49,415 nt of DNA from Tubiluchus corallicola (taxonomy: Eukaryota > Priapulida > Priapulimorpha > Priapulimorphida > Tubiluchidae). Position numbers and translations under genes: made by a program. The number at the start of each line of letters is the position of its first letter. Within the stretch, counting starts at the first letter, position 1. The DNA lies in NCBI GenBank assembly GCA_030141605.1, contig JAQGDQ010001291.1, forward strand, positions 1 to 49,415. The letters are read 5' to 3'. The notes below the pieces were generated by a model that was given only the letters and a program-made list of their open reading frames with translations, searched no databases and was not told the origin of the DNA. Positions 22,952 to 34,232 of the stretch are shown piece after piece.

Positions 22952-23059
22952 CTGTTACGTTGCAATTTGAACGCTTGAGCATTGAGATTATAATTCGCCA
23001 TTTTTGTCCTTTCAACTTCCATTTCAGCTTCTTTGCAATGTACCTTGGTAAAGCTTGCA
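22952..23059 (-). CDS. TTLL4-like exon b (spacer only)
   Basis: Acceptor CATTTTTTCTAG and donor GTAAGCG bound 108 nt: two bases complete GTG (Val) with the G ending exon a, then 35 codons, then one base out. The peptide begins QALPRYIAKKLKWKLKGQKW and ends RSNCNVT. The LP....LKWK pattern, about 30 residues before the WLG of exon c, matches the pre-TTL region of TTLL4-type enzymes almost without gaps. It exists only once in the window, so the right arm has no copy. Confidence 0.85.
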
Positions 23060-24280
23060 CTAGAAAAAATGGACTAATGCTATCAAGCAGGCAAGTAAGC
23101 TGTCAATCAAGCAAGCCTGGTAACCAGTCCTCAATAGAACTGCTTTAAGTTAGTAAATTCATTACATAAACTAGAATAAGGTGCAGGATGTTTATGCTGT
23201 GCTGGACTTATATTAACAATGAACCCAATACAGTTTTGCTAAAGAATGAATTGCCATGATTACCCCCCCCCCCCCCAATAATCTACTCGACATATTCTGC
23301 AGCTTTTAAAACATGGTCATAAAATTCTCAAGTGATTCTTACAGAATATGTTAGGAACTGACTCTTGGTTGGGGAATAGTTCAGTCAGATCATTTACAAT
23401 GTATCTACAGTTACAGTAAATCAGAGAGCCTACTTAAGTTGTAAATCATTGTGGTAGGACCAGGACGTAGTTCGTTATCAAAAATATATGCTGAGAGAGG
23501 TCAAGTCAAAGTGGGTTGTACGCAACCTCCATCAAAAGCAGAAGTAGACTGAACGTAATCTAGGCAAACGATTGGAAACATATAGTCCCCCATCAGTTTA
23601 CTAACTTGACTCAGCACTGCTTAACATTTCAGGCTAAACACACGGGGATTTATCAATTTTATTCCATCATTATTTCACAAATCACAACATGCACATGGGA
23701 ATTGCCTGTCTAACATTAATAACAACTACATTCCCCTAGGTGCTAATACGACATTTAGTTTAAATGAATTCTTTTTGCCACTGACCCTTGCTAAGGTCAA
23801 ATTGCACATAATTACGCTACGTCAAGCATAATAAACACATAGAGAATATATATTTGCAATAATTAACTTTCCACATATTTTGTTTTCATTTCATATCACC
23901 TCATACTGTAGTAGGAACACCCCCGTAGGATCATTTAGGCTTGTCGATTCTGATTAAAGTTTTTTAACTGATTCATTTTCTACAGTATAAATGTCTGGTC
24001 AACGTCTAGTTAGCCTATTGGTTAATGACCTGCGGATCGGTTCTTTACGTGAATAATATTCATTTCACAACAACAGAAATATTTTATGCACAAATATTGA
24101 TTGAAAATTTTAGATGAACAAATTTGGAACAAGTGCTGAGCTGTTGATGCTCACTAATAAGCCAATGATTTAAAGTTTGCTATGAAAACAAAACTTTTTT
24201 GTTTCTAATTTAATTTTGCGTGTGATCATATTCGATTGCACATTCTTTATTCAACTAACGTGCCTATAATATGAACTTAC
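23060..24280. other. TTLL intron in the spacer
   Basis: Intron between exons a and b. A run of about 14 C near 23263-23276 is the only distinct feature. No further exon is needed because exons a and b join in phase 1. Confidence 0.7.
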
Positions 24281-24430
24281 CAATTTGTCCAGGTAATCCA
24301 AAGTTGATTACAGGTGCAACATTTGAGAAAAGACTAGGTGTTAGTGCTGGGATAACTCGAGGACATTCTTGTAAATGTGAATTATTCCATAGTGAAGCTT
24401 CTACATTTGTCTCAATTACAATAGACGCCT
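24281..24430 (-). CDS. TTLL4-like exon a (spacer only)
   Basis: Acceptor TTTATATGTTTCAG and donor GTAAGTTC bound 150 nt: two bases (AG), 49 codons, one base out. The peptide runs ASIVIETNVEASLWNN, then CPRVIPALTPSLFSNVAPV and INFGLPGQI. PAL..SLF.NV.P.I.FG is the block that precedes the TTL domain in TTLL4-type proteins. The required upstream phase (1) is supplied by gene A exon 5 (making AAG, Lys). On this strand that exon lies at 35658-35590 in the right arm. Confidence 0.87.
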
Positions 24431-24674
24431 CTGAAACATATAAATAATATGTCCAAAAATACGTCAGTTTTCAAATCAATCAGGCACTCACCGAATGACT
24501 GACTTACCAATCTAATTAATATATTAATCGACTGACTGACTCACTGTGAGACCAACTCAAGAGTCACTGAAAGACGATGTTGACAATCGTGATAAGATAT
24601 GTACAAATTAAAAAAAAGTTTCGTAACAAAGTTGATTGGGAGAGTAAAAATCTAATGGAATAAATAGTGGACTT

Positions 24675-24740
24675 TGTTGTTGTTGTTGTTGTTCTTATTA
24701 TTATTGTTGTTGTTGTTGTTATTATTATTATTATTATTGT
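24675..24740 (+). repeat. GTT/ATT microsatellite
   Basis: (TTG)n then (TTA)n repeats. Read on the - strand it could be the AAT/AAC tail of a retroelement whose body would lie at 24741-25280, but no coding remnant there is convincing. Confidence 0.9.
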
Positions 24741-25290
24741 TTTATTTAATTTTATTTTTTACGCATACAAATAATTTTATTATTCATTTTATGTTTATTT
24801 CAGGTCATAAAAAGTACCATAGTATAATAAACAAAGCTTAGTTAAAAATCACAATAAAAATCTCCTATAAGACAAATGAAACAAAAATTTACACAAACAA
24901 CAGAGAATTAATAAGTTAAATGTGTAAAAAATTGTTAGTAAGTTTAAATTCCCAAAGGACAAATTTATTCAAAGTTAAAATGATATCAGTTATTAGAATA
25001 AAACTGCGTGTGATTTTATTGCTTGAATTTGAAATTCGCTGATGAAGGTTAAAAGTATTTTTGCCTTAAATGACTTTAAAATGATTACAGCCATTTTTGT
25101 CACATATTCTAAATGCTGTGGTGCCCCTACTGTGAGCAAAAAATTTCATTAATGCAAAATAGCAGACCGCTTTTAATTTCCTAGTAGTAAGAACAATAAA
25201 GGTGTATCAGATGTTAGAACAGCAAAAAGCTGAACAATAAGATGTAAACAGAAAACGTTTAACATCAGTTACTATATAAAGCATTAAGTT
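24741..25290. other. AT-rich spacer segment
   Basis: No exon or RNA recognised. It may be a decayed retroelement 3' region on the - strand, judged only from the adjoining triplet tail. Confidence 0.4.
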
Positions 25291-25292
25291 TG

Positions 25293-25462
25293 TTAAAAAA
25301 GTTCAAATGTTTGAAGAGAGGCACTACAAGAACAGTAAGGTGATCCTGGAGAACCATCATTATTTTTACAATTTTCAAGTGACAGGTCATAATTTAGCTG
25401 ACTATATCCCATGGGCACGCGAGTTTGGTGAACCGAGCAAGGAAGAAAGATGATTACTATGT
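25293..25462 (-). CDS. Weak candidate exon upstream of TTLL exon a
   Basis: A - strand open segment reading SVHQTRVPMGYSQLNYDL, ENCKNNDGSPGSPYCSCSAS and LQTFELF. A possible acceptor (CAAACATAG before 25462) would be entered in phase 1, and several GT donors would leave in phase 1, so it could be an optional exon of the N-terminal region. The splice signals are weak and no homology is recognised; it may be chance. Confidence 0.2.
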
Positions 25463-25512
25463 TTGTGAAAATCAAAGTAGTTTTTCAGTTTTGTTAACTT
25501 GTTAAAGAAGGT

Positions 25513-26411
25513 ACTAGCTGTGAAACGAAGAACAATGACTCTAAACTAGCTGTGAAATGAAGAACAATGACTCTAAACTAGCTGTGAAATGAAGAACAAT
25601 GACTCTAAACTAGCTGTGAAATGAAGAACAATGACTCTAAACTAGCTGTGAAATGAAGAACAATGACTCTAAACTAGCTGTGAAATGAAGAACAATGACT
25701 CTAAACTAGCTGTGAAATGAAGAACAATGACTCTAAACTAGCTGCGAAATGAAGAACAATGACTCTAAACTAGCTGTGAAATGAAGAACAATGACTCTAA
25801 ACTAGCTGTGAAATGAAGAACAATGACTCTAAACTAGCTGCGAAATGAAGAACAATGACTCTAAACTAGCTGCGAAATGAAGAACAATGACTCTAAACTA
25901 GCTGTGAAATGAAGAACAATGACGCTAAACTAGCTGTGAAATGAAGAACAATGACTCTAAACTAGCTGTGAAATGAAGAACAATGACTCTAAACTAGCTG
26001 TGAAATGAAGAACAATGACTCTAAACTAGCTGCGAAATGAAGAACAATGGCTCTAAACTGGCTGTGAAATGAAGAACAATGACTCTAAACTAGCTGTGAA
26101 ATGAAGAACAATGACTGTAAACTAGCTGTGAAATGAAGAACAATGACTCTAAACTAGCTGTGAAATGAAGAACAATGATTCTAAACTAGCTGTGAAATGA
26201 AGAACAATGACTCTAAACTAGCTGTGAAATGAAGAACAATGACTCTAAACTAGCTGTGAAATGAAGAACAATGACTCTAAACTAGCTGTGAAATGAAGAA
26301 CAATGACTCTAAACTAGCTGTGAAATGAAGAACAATGACTCTGAACTAGCTGCGAAATGAAGAACAATGACTCTAAACTAGCTGTGAAATGAAGAACAAT
26401 GACTCTAAACT
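25513..26411 (+). repeat. 32-bp tandem array, about 28 copies, at the right junction
   Basis: The unit is CTAGCTGTGAAATGAAGAAC followed by AATGACTCTAAA. Rare variants are TGCGAAATG, GACGCTAAA and ACTGTAAAC. The last unit degrades to CTAAACTGAGCGAAAT and runs straight into the right arm. It is present once only, so it marks one side of the spacer and not the other. Confidence 0.97.
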
Positions 26412-26654
26412 GAGCGAAATATTATAGAAGATAAGTTCTTGAAAACCAATTGCAGCTTTCTAAAGAAATAGAGAAAGCCATCAATCTTACAGAGGTTCTG
26501 AAGGTTCAAGGAACCTCTAATCACAGTTGCCTCGAGGTGCTATCAATCTTGCTGGTTTGTTTTTTACCATAATGTTCTGTTTTTGGATCCTCGATCCAGC
26601 AAGACAAAAAACTTGTAACAAGACATAGGTGAGAACCATCGAACGTAAATAATT

Positions 26655-28186
26655 TTGCAGGAAGGATACAAATTGTATTGTATGTTAGGAATTCATCTGC
26701 AGGAAGGATACAAATTGTATTGTATGTTAGGAATTCATCTGCAGGAAGGATACAAATTGTATTGTATGTTAGGAATTCATCTGCAGGAAGGATACAAATT
26801 GTATTGTATGTTAGGAATTCATCTGCAGGAAGGATACAAATTGTATTGTATGTTAGGAATTCATCTGCAGGAAGGATACAAATTGTATTGTATGTTAGGA
26901 ATTCATCTGCAGGAAGGATACAAATTGTATTGTATGATAGGAATTCATCTGCCGGAAGGATACAAGTTGTATTGTATGTTTGGAATTCAACTGCAGGAAG
27001 GATACAAGTTGTATTGTATGTTTGGAATTCATCTGCAGGAAGGATACAAATTGTATTGTATGTTAGGAATTCATCTGCAGGAAGGATACAAATTGTATTG
27101 TATGTTAGGAATTCATCTGCAGGAAGGATACAAATTGTATTGTATGGATACAAATTGTATTGTATGTTAGGAATTCATCTGCAGGAAGGATACAAATTGT
27201 ATTGTATGATAGGAATTCATCTGCCGGAAGGATACAAGTTGTATTGTATGTTTGGAATTCAACTGCAGGAAGGATACAAGTTGTATTGTATGTTTGGAAT
27301 TCATCTGCAGGAAGGATACAAGTTGTATTGTATGTTAGGAATTCATCTGCAGGAAGGATACAAATTGTATTGTATGTTAGGAATTCATCTGCAGGAAGGA
27401 TACAAATTGTATTGTATGTTAGGAATTCATCTGCAGGAAGGATACAAATTGTATTGTATGTTAGGAATTCATCTGCAGGAAGGATACAAATTGTATTGTA
27501 TGTTAGGAATTCATCTGCAGGAAGGATACAAATTGTATTGTATGTTTGGAATTCATCTGCAGGAAGGATACAAATTGTATTGTATGTCTGGAATTCATCT
27601 GCAGGAAGGATACAAATTGTATTGTATATTAGGAATTCATCTGCAGGAAGGATACAAATTGTATTGTATGTTAGGAATTCATCTGCAGGAAGGATACAAA
27701 TTGTATTGTATGTTAGGAATTCATCTGCAGGAAGGATACAAATTGTATTGTATGTTTGGAATTCATCTGCAGGAAGGATACAAGTTGTATTGTATGATAG
27801 GAATTCATCTGCAGGAAGGATACAAGTTGTATTGTATGTTAGGAATTCATCTGCAGGAAGGCTACAAATTGTATTGTATGTTAGGAATTCATCTGCAGGA
27901 AGGATACAAATTGTATTGTATGATAGGAATTCATCTGCCGGAAGGATACAAGTTGTATTGTATGTTTGGAATTCAACTGCAGGAAGGATACAAGTTGTAT
28001 TGTATGTTAGGAATTCATCTGCAGGAAGGATACAAGCTGTATTGTATGTTTGGAATTCAACTGCAGGAAGGATACAAGTTGAATTGTATGATAGGAATTC
28101 ATCTGCAGGAAGGATACAAGCTGTATTGTATGTTTGGAATTCAACTGCAGGAAGGATACAAGTTGTATTGTATGTTTGGAATTCAA
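26655..28186 (-). repeat. 42-bp tandem array, 36 copies plus a 20-bp slip (right)
   Basis: Mirror of the 21229-22320 array but 440 bp longer (36 x 42 + 20). At 27127-27166 a 20-bp piece of the unit is tandemly duplicated, breaking the 42-bp register. The variant with CTGCCGG occurs three times here and twice in the left array, so a block of about 10.5 units appears duplicated. The long - strand frame is interrupted because 440 is not a multiple of three. Confidence 0.95.
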
Positions 28187-28213
28187 CTGGATATTTGTAG
28201 CAATTTAAACATT

Positions 28214-29273
28214 CTGCAGCAAAAGGACAGAATGACAACTTTGAATAAATCGAACAGCACGTTACTCAAGGAAAAAGAATAAAAAAAACACAGAACAAAT
28301 GGGAATGGCAAACTGTGACTATGATAGTTACTGTGTAAACAAGGTAGTACAAAGGAGATTTTAATTTGCATACAAAACAGCAAAACTTTAATTTTACTAC
28401 TAATCAACTAAACAATTTGGGCCAGAACTGTAGGTGTGTTATACAGGGGGTTAGTTAAACATAACTTCTTGCAATAAATAGTCAAATGTTACGGGTGAAC
28501 GTACTCGTATAATTGAAAAAGTCACGTGACACCTCAACATTTAAATCTTTGAAAGTCAGGCTGTAACTGTCTCTTTCAATTCTTTGCTGTAGCTGTTTTT
28601 CTCTCTTAAAACTTTTAATTATTTTTTTACAATTTCTCCTCTTTCAAGCCCAACCTATCCCAGTAGATAACAAAAGCACGTCTGCATAATGTCACCATAA
28701 TTTGACTGACATGCTTGTTGAACAGTAATTGCCAGAGTGGGATGGAGTAATGTTTCATGTCGTCTAAACGCACGTCAGTTCCAGTTGGACACTTTAAAAC
28801 CTGATCGTGTAAACGGGCCCTAAGTGACGTACCCACGAAAAACAGATTTATGAGTACAATAAATAACTCATACAGGGAGTTTGGTAGACAATAGCTCAAT
28901 AAGCAAGTATCCCAATGCTTCTCATTCCGGACTAGTTTGAAATTGTATCTGACAAACAACTTGTAGGAATTTAATGTTCAGTAAAACAATATAAAATTAT
29001 TTTACCAAACAAACTGTATTATATTGGCTAGTGGCACTTTTATAACAAATAGGACATACAATCTTACAATCTAGAATGGGGTATTTTGTGACCCGATCCG
29101 TTATGAGGAAATTATAATCATTGAAGAAAATTCAACTTTGTACTTTTTATCCACGGTTAGAGAAGTAACGATACTGAGTGACTGTAATGAATTCTTAGTT
29201 CTGCAACTAACTTCTCATTTCGGTCGTTTTCTTGTTTTGTTTGTTGTAGTTGTTGTTTGTTGTCTTTTTTGAG
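28214..29273. other. Unannotated arm segment (right)
   Basis: Mirror of 20142-21201; no gene supported. Confidence 0.5.
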
Positions 29274-29277
29274 TTAA

Positions 29278-29955
29278 AGGACAAGAAAAGGGGCAACTGA
29301 TGTAGGTTTCAGAAAAATCGTCTTGAAAATTATATTATATTATATTAATTATATTACTTTGTATCAATTTTATGCATATGTCCTACTCGCACTGAACACA
29401 GTATAAAACGTGTAAATTTAAACTCCCGCGATGACCGTTAGGCGCAGCCATTTTAATGGCAGGTCGTTTGAAACAAGTTTAGATAACATTGAGCAAAGTT
29501 TGAAAAAATAATCAGAGCATTCGTTGCATACATGTTGCTAATTAAGTAAAATTTCTAATTACTGTATCTTGTCAATAAGATTAAAAATACGTTTTTGGTT
29601 AGTGAGTGGCGCACCATGGAGGGTGAGTCAGCGACATTTTAGCAATTGGCACAAACATTTTAAGTTATTATCTCTAGATACATAAGTCATTCCAGCAGGT
29701 AAGCGAAATGCTAAGTAATATAGATTTGCATGGAAAGTTTTTTGGGACATAATTTAACATTGTCTTTTCTTCCCCTGATTTACAGGGTAATGACGTCATG
29801 TAATGGCGCCGTCGGAACAGCATTGCGGGAGATTTAAGATGAAAACAAACGAAAATTCCTTCCAACGCGAGTACGATATGTGCATAAAATTGCTGTAAAC
29901 TAGTATAATTTTTAGGGCGATATTTCTGAAACCTACTTCAGGTGCCCCTTGTCCT
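29278..29955. mobile_element. TTAA-flanked non-autonomous DNA element (right)
   Basis: Mirror of 19460-20137 with the same AGGACAAG ends and TTAA flanks. It has at least one substitution against the left copy (left base 20113 is T; here the paired base reads C). Confidence 0.75.
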
Positions 29956-30012
29956 TTAAGCTTTATGTAAGTGGGGGGATTTCTTGTGCTTTATAAATTC
30001 TCTGATTTGCAG

Positions 30013-30089
30013 ATTCGGAAGACAAAATGTGGCTTGGCTGTTTCTGTCTATTACGAATCAAATTTGACGAACTTCAGCCATATCAGAAG
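30013..30089 (+). CDS. TTLL4-like exon c (right copy, lacks upstream exons a/b)
   Basis: Identical in reading and splice sites to 19326-19402 but on the + strand. Upstream on this strand are the array, the junction and then the spacer in antisense orientation, so exons a and b cannot precede it. The only upstream phase-1 exon on this strand is gene A exon 5 of the left arm, which would give an Asn codon (A+AT). A + strand transcript would lack the VIPAL-to-NCNVT segment. Confidence 0.8.
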
Positions 30090-30654
30090 GTGAGTTCAGA
30101 ACCTGATTAGATTGTAGAATTCAATAACATGCAAAACATATGTCATGTGAGCAAGGTGGCATTGTACATTGTAGTGAGGTGCTGCCATCTATGTGCCAAT
30201 CTTGTTACATTCTACTAGCTGAGTTACCTTCAGTATAATTGTATGGTGAATACATACACACTGGTCCTCTCCCTATTTTAAATTAATGGTTGTTGTGAAG
30301 CCTGTGAAGACTGTTTTTGCTTTCTAGTTTTTGCTCAATGTTCACTGCAGCAGTTTTGCTACTCATGTTTTCTCTATAAACACTAAATAAACACTTTTCT
30401 GTTGTGTGCAGTGCAAATATTTATTATAGATTTTTGGTTCTTATCCATACTTTTCTGTGTTTAAACTCAATCATAACAACAACTTCAATAATGACTTTCA
30501 CATCATGTATTTGAACCATTATACCCACTTATATGTGCCTCCTTTGTTCAGATGTTTTCTATGTCGTTTTCTTGTCTTTTGTAATTTCTTTCCTTAATGG
30601 TTTAATAAATAAATAAATTAATTAAAACAATTAGAAATTTTAAAAAATAGATTG

Positions 30655-30725
30655 CACTTCGCTGGGACTCGAACCGAGACATACTGCATTCCTTGCAGCT
30701 ATGCTATCCACTAGACCACAGAGGC
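30655..30725 (-). other. tRNA-like sequence (right)
   Basis: Mirror of 18690-18760, with the same A box, B box and imperfect cloverleaf. Confidence 0.55.
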
Positions 30726-31030
30726 TCTTTTCATACTTGGACATATAAACTACTTGAGGTCTATCAACAAGCCAAGAAACGCTCGAAAGCAATACTAAAT
30801 TAGACAGTCTGAAAAAGTTTTGCACGTTTTCTTAAATTCGAACTCAGATCTTCTGCTTCCGGGCAGTCATACTTATTTCTATTGCACAGTGGTGGTAAAA
30901 GCTCATTGGTTAAAGCACAACTGGACGAAATTTTAATTTAAGGTCCAAAATACAAATTTTCTTGCCTACAAAAGTTAATTAACAGCAACCGAACGCATCT
31001 ATTGCTTATGTAAAAAAACTAACCACAGGC

Positions 31031-31586
31031 ACTGCATGCGCAGCATCTCCTTTTAAAGACAAATCCTTCGTCACATTGCCTACCTCAAGCTTTGTCTTCT
31101 TTTGTGGGAGACATCATGAGGGGCCAGGGTACCAGTGCGTGTGCAGCATCTCGTTTTAAAGACACATCCTTCGTCACATTGCCTACCTCTAGCTCTGTCT
31201 TCTTTTGTGGGGGATTTCAAGAGAGGCCAGGGTACCAGTGCGTGCACAGCATCTCGTTTTAAAGACAAATCCTTCGTCACATTGCCTACCTCTAGCTCTG
31301 TCTTTTTTTGTGGGGGATTTCAAGAGAGGCCAGGGTACCACTGCGTGCACAGCATCTCGTTTTAAAGACAAATCCTTCGTCACATTGCCTACCTCTAGCT
31401 CTGTTTTCTTTTGTGGGGGATTTCAAGAGAGGCCAGGGTACCACTGCGTGCACAGCATCTCGTTTTAAAGACAAAATCCTTCGTCACATTGCCTACCTCT
31501 AGCTCTGTCTTCTTTTGTGGGAGATTTCAAGAGAGGCCAGGGTACCACTGCGTGCACAGCATCTCGTTTTAAAGACAAAATCCTTC
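31031..31586 (-). repeat. 103-bp tandem array (right)
   Basis: Mirror of 17830-18384. The outermost unit here matches its neighbours (GTGCACGCAGTGG), whereas the left copy has AAGCATGCAGTGG and one base less. Confidence 0.95.
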
Positions 31587-31760
31587 ATCTAGTTAAGCCA
31601 AACAGACAGGTTGCTTCAAGTACAGGATCCAGTAGCGGCTCGTAGTTAAATTTACTGGGGTTGCCGCTTCAGAAATTTTTAGCCATTGTTTTAATACTGT
31701 GTGAAACGAAACTAACATGTAATTTAAATGCAAATAAACGGGATGGTTTTTATATTTCAG

Positions 31761-31958
31761 CTTAACCACTTTCCCGGTTCGCGACAGGAAACTTGCAGGA
31801 AGGACAATTTCTGGAGGAACATAAAATTTCTAATTTCCAAATATGGAACAGAAGATTTTAGTTTCATTCCGCTTACGTTTATCCTACCTGCTGAAAAGAA
31901 GGCATTCAAAAGATATTTAAAAGAAAATCCTAAAGAAAGGCTATGGATTTATAAACCG
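31761..31958 (+). CDS. TTLL4-like exon d (right copy)
   Basis: Same 66 codons and splice sites as 17458-17655, with LNHFPGS, CRKDNFWRN and WIYKP intact. Downstream to 49415 I see no exon for the ATP-binding and catalytic remainder, so this copy is both 5'- and 3'-incomplete in the window. Confidence 0.85.
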
Positions 31959-32280
31959 GTATTTAGAACACCCTAACATTGTTAGATTCTAAATAATTAT
32001 TATTACTCCTATGATACAGCAAAGCATCCAGCGTCTGGTGTTTCCAAGTGTGTCAGTGGGTGATGAAACCAAAGATTTTGGGTAGCGGACCTTGTAAGCT
32101 CTTCCTGTATTTGAACTCCTTGCATTCAGCCTTACCAGCCAATGATGGCCTGCTAATTCTTATTGAAATAAATAACGTAAAATGGACACCATTGCAAAAG
32201 TAAATTTGATGTCGCCCATTTTATTTTTTGGTGACAAACATAGAAACTGGACGCCAAGCGATTTGTTATTAACTTGTTGC

Positions 32281-33520
32281 CAAGGCAGGCAGTATGGTAC
32301 GGTAGGAAAAAATGCTTAAAAGTACGGTACGGAGGAAAAATGCTTAAAAGTACGGTACGGTAAGAAAAAATGCTTAAAAGTATGGTACGGTAGGAAAAAA
32401 TGCTTAAAAGTACGGAACGGTAGGAAAACATGCTTTTAAAAAAGTACGGTAAATGCTTAAAAGTACGGTACAGAGGGAAAAATGCTTAAAAGTACGGTAT
32501 GGTAAGAAAAAATGCTTAAAAGTACTGTATGGTAGGAAAAAATGCTTAAAAGTACGGTACGGTAGGAAAACATGCTTAAAAGTACGGTATGGTAGGAAAA
32601 CATGCTTAAAAGTACGGTACGGTAGGGAGAAATGGTTAAAAGTACGGTACGGTAGGAAAAAATGCTTAAAAGTACGGTATGGTAGGAAAAAATGCTTAAA
32701 AGTACGGTACAGAGGGAAAAATGGTTAAAAGTACGGTATGGTAGGAAAAAATGCTTAAAAGTACGGTATGGAGGGAAAAATGCTTAAAAGTACGGTACGG
32801 TAAGAAAAAATTCTTAAAAGTACGGTATGGTAGGAAAAAATGCTTAAAAGTACGGTATGGTAGGAAAAAATGCTTAAAAGTACGGTACAGAGGGAGAAAT
32901 GGTTAAAAGTACGGTATGGTAGGAAAAAATGCTTAAAAGTACGGTATGGAGGGAAAAATGCTTAAAAGTACGGTACGGTAAGAAAAAATTCTTAAAAGTA
33001 CGGTATGGTAGGAAAAAATGCTTAAAAGTACGGTATGGAGGGAAAAATGCTTAAAAGTACGGTACGGTAAGAAAAAATTCTTAAAAGTACGGTATGGTAG
33101 GAAAAAATGCTTAAATGTACGGTACGGTAGGAAAACATGCTTAAAAGTACGGTACAGTAGGGATAAATGGTTAAAAGTACGGTACGGTAGGAAAAATGCT
33201 TAAAAGTACGGTACGGTAGGAAAAATTGCTTAAAAGTACGGCACGGTAGGAAAAAATGCTTAAGAGTACGGTACAGTAGAAAAAAATGCTTAAAAGTACG
33301 GTACAGTAGGAAGAAATGCTTAAAAGTACGGTATGGTAGGAAAAATGTTTTAAAGTACGGTACGGTAGGAAAAAAATGCTTAAAAGTACGGTACGGTAGG
33401 GAGAAATGCTTAAAAGTACGGTACAGTAGAAAAAATGCAAAAAAGTAAGGTACGGTAGGAAAAAAATGCTTAAAAGTATGGTACAGCAGGAAAAAATGCT
33501 TAAAAGTACAGCACGGTAAG
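32281..33520 (-). repeat. 29/30-bp tandem array (right)
   Basis: Mirror of 15896-17135. On the + strand the unit reads AGTACGGTACGGTAGGAAAA then AATGCTTAAA. The inner edge is CAAGGCAGGCAGTATGGTAC, linking it to the 78-bp array's unit. Confidence 0.95.
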
Positions 33521-33543
33521 AAAACAGCACAACATTTTTTCAA

Positions 33544-34232
33544 CAGTACGGCACGATACGAAATTACAGAATTTTTCGTAGCTTTATCGTACCTTTCCGT
33601 ACCATTTATCCCAAATTTTTTGTATGGTTTCTACTGGACAGCAACTCAATGTGACGATTTATTTTGCTCCTGTGTGCACCTCACTGTTCTCCAATAATTA
33701 ACACAGAGTAAATTGCTGCCTTTTGAGTGCAAACTGCAAAAACACAAGTTGTTTGGAAGCTGGAATTGTCATTTACCGTAATTGATCCAAATTCATATAA
33801 CGGCGTTATTTTAACTACAATTTCTAGCTATTGTGCAGTAATTTACTGCACATCTCAAGCTACGCATATTCTACTGAAGCAAGAAAAGTTTAAGTCGCTA
33901 ATGATGAATGCGGGCAACTTTGCCGATCTGTACAAAACCGTAACGATGCTTAAAAAGGCAGTACGTAAGTGATATAAAAGTTCAAGAGGAAATTTTAAGC
34001 TTTATATAAGTGGATGGTTTTCTTGTGCTTTAATGACTATAGCAGCTATAATTATTTTGTATAAAAAACTCTTTACCTGTTTTTACTAGATTCTACACGA
34101 ACTTGGTACTAAATTAAGGTACTATATTTTATTGTACTAGTATGGTACGATTGGATTTTGTAGGTACAGGAATTACGAACGGTATTTTTTAGAGGTACGA
34201 AGTACGATATTTTTTCGTGTCCTACCATACTG
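33544..34232. mobile_element. Degenerate terminal-inverted-repeat element (right)
   Basis: Mirror of 15184-15872. It contains the 81-residue frame at 33727-33972 (+) and its candidate exon 33828-33964 (TTTCTAG acceptor, GTAAGTG donor). Confidence 0.5.

Larger units (their letters stand above)
22558..26417. other. Unique central spacer of the palindrome
   Basis: This is single-copy sequence between the two arms. From left to right it holds a GTT/CTT microsatellite, TTLL exon b (- strand), a poly-C run, TTLL exon a (- strand), a GTT/ATT microsatellite, a weak candidate exon, and a 28-copy 32-bp tandem array reaching the right junction. A spacer of 3.9 kb with coding exons is too long and too structured for a simple missed-adapter hairpin read, which would fold with almost no loop. 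It does not rule out a mis-joined assembly graph. Confidence 0.95.

Noticed and set aside
24448-24590. Splice-like signals on the - strand between the weak candidate exon and exon a
   Set aside because: The enclosed segments carry stops or end in a phase that does not fit exon a.
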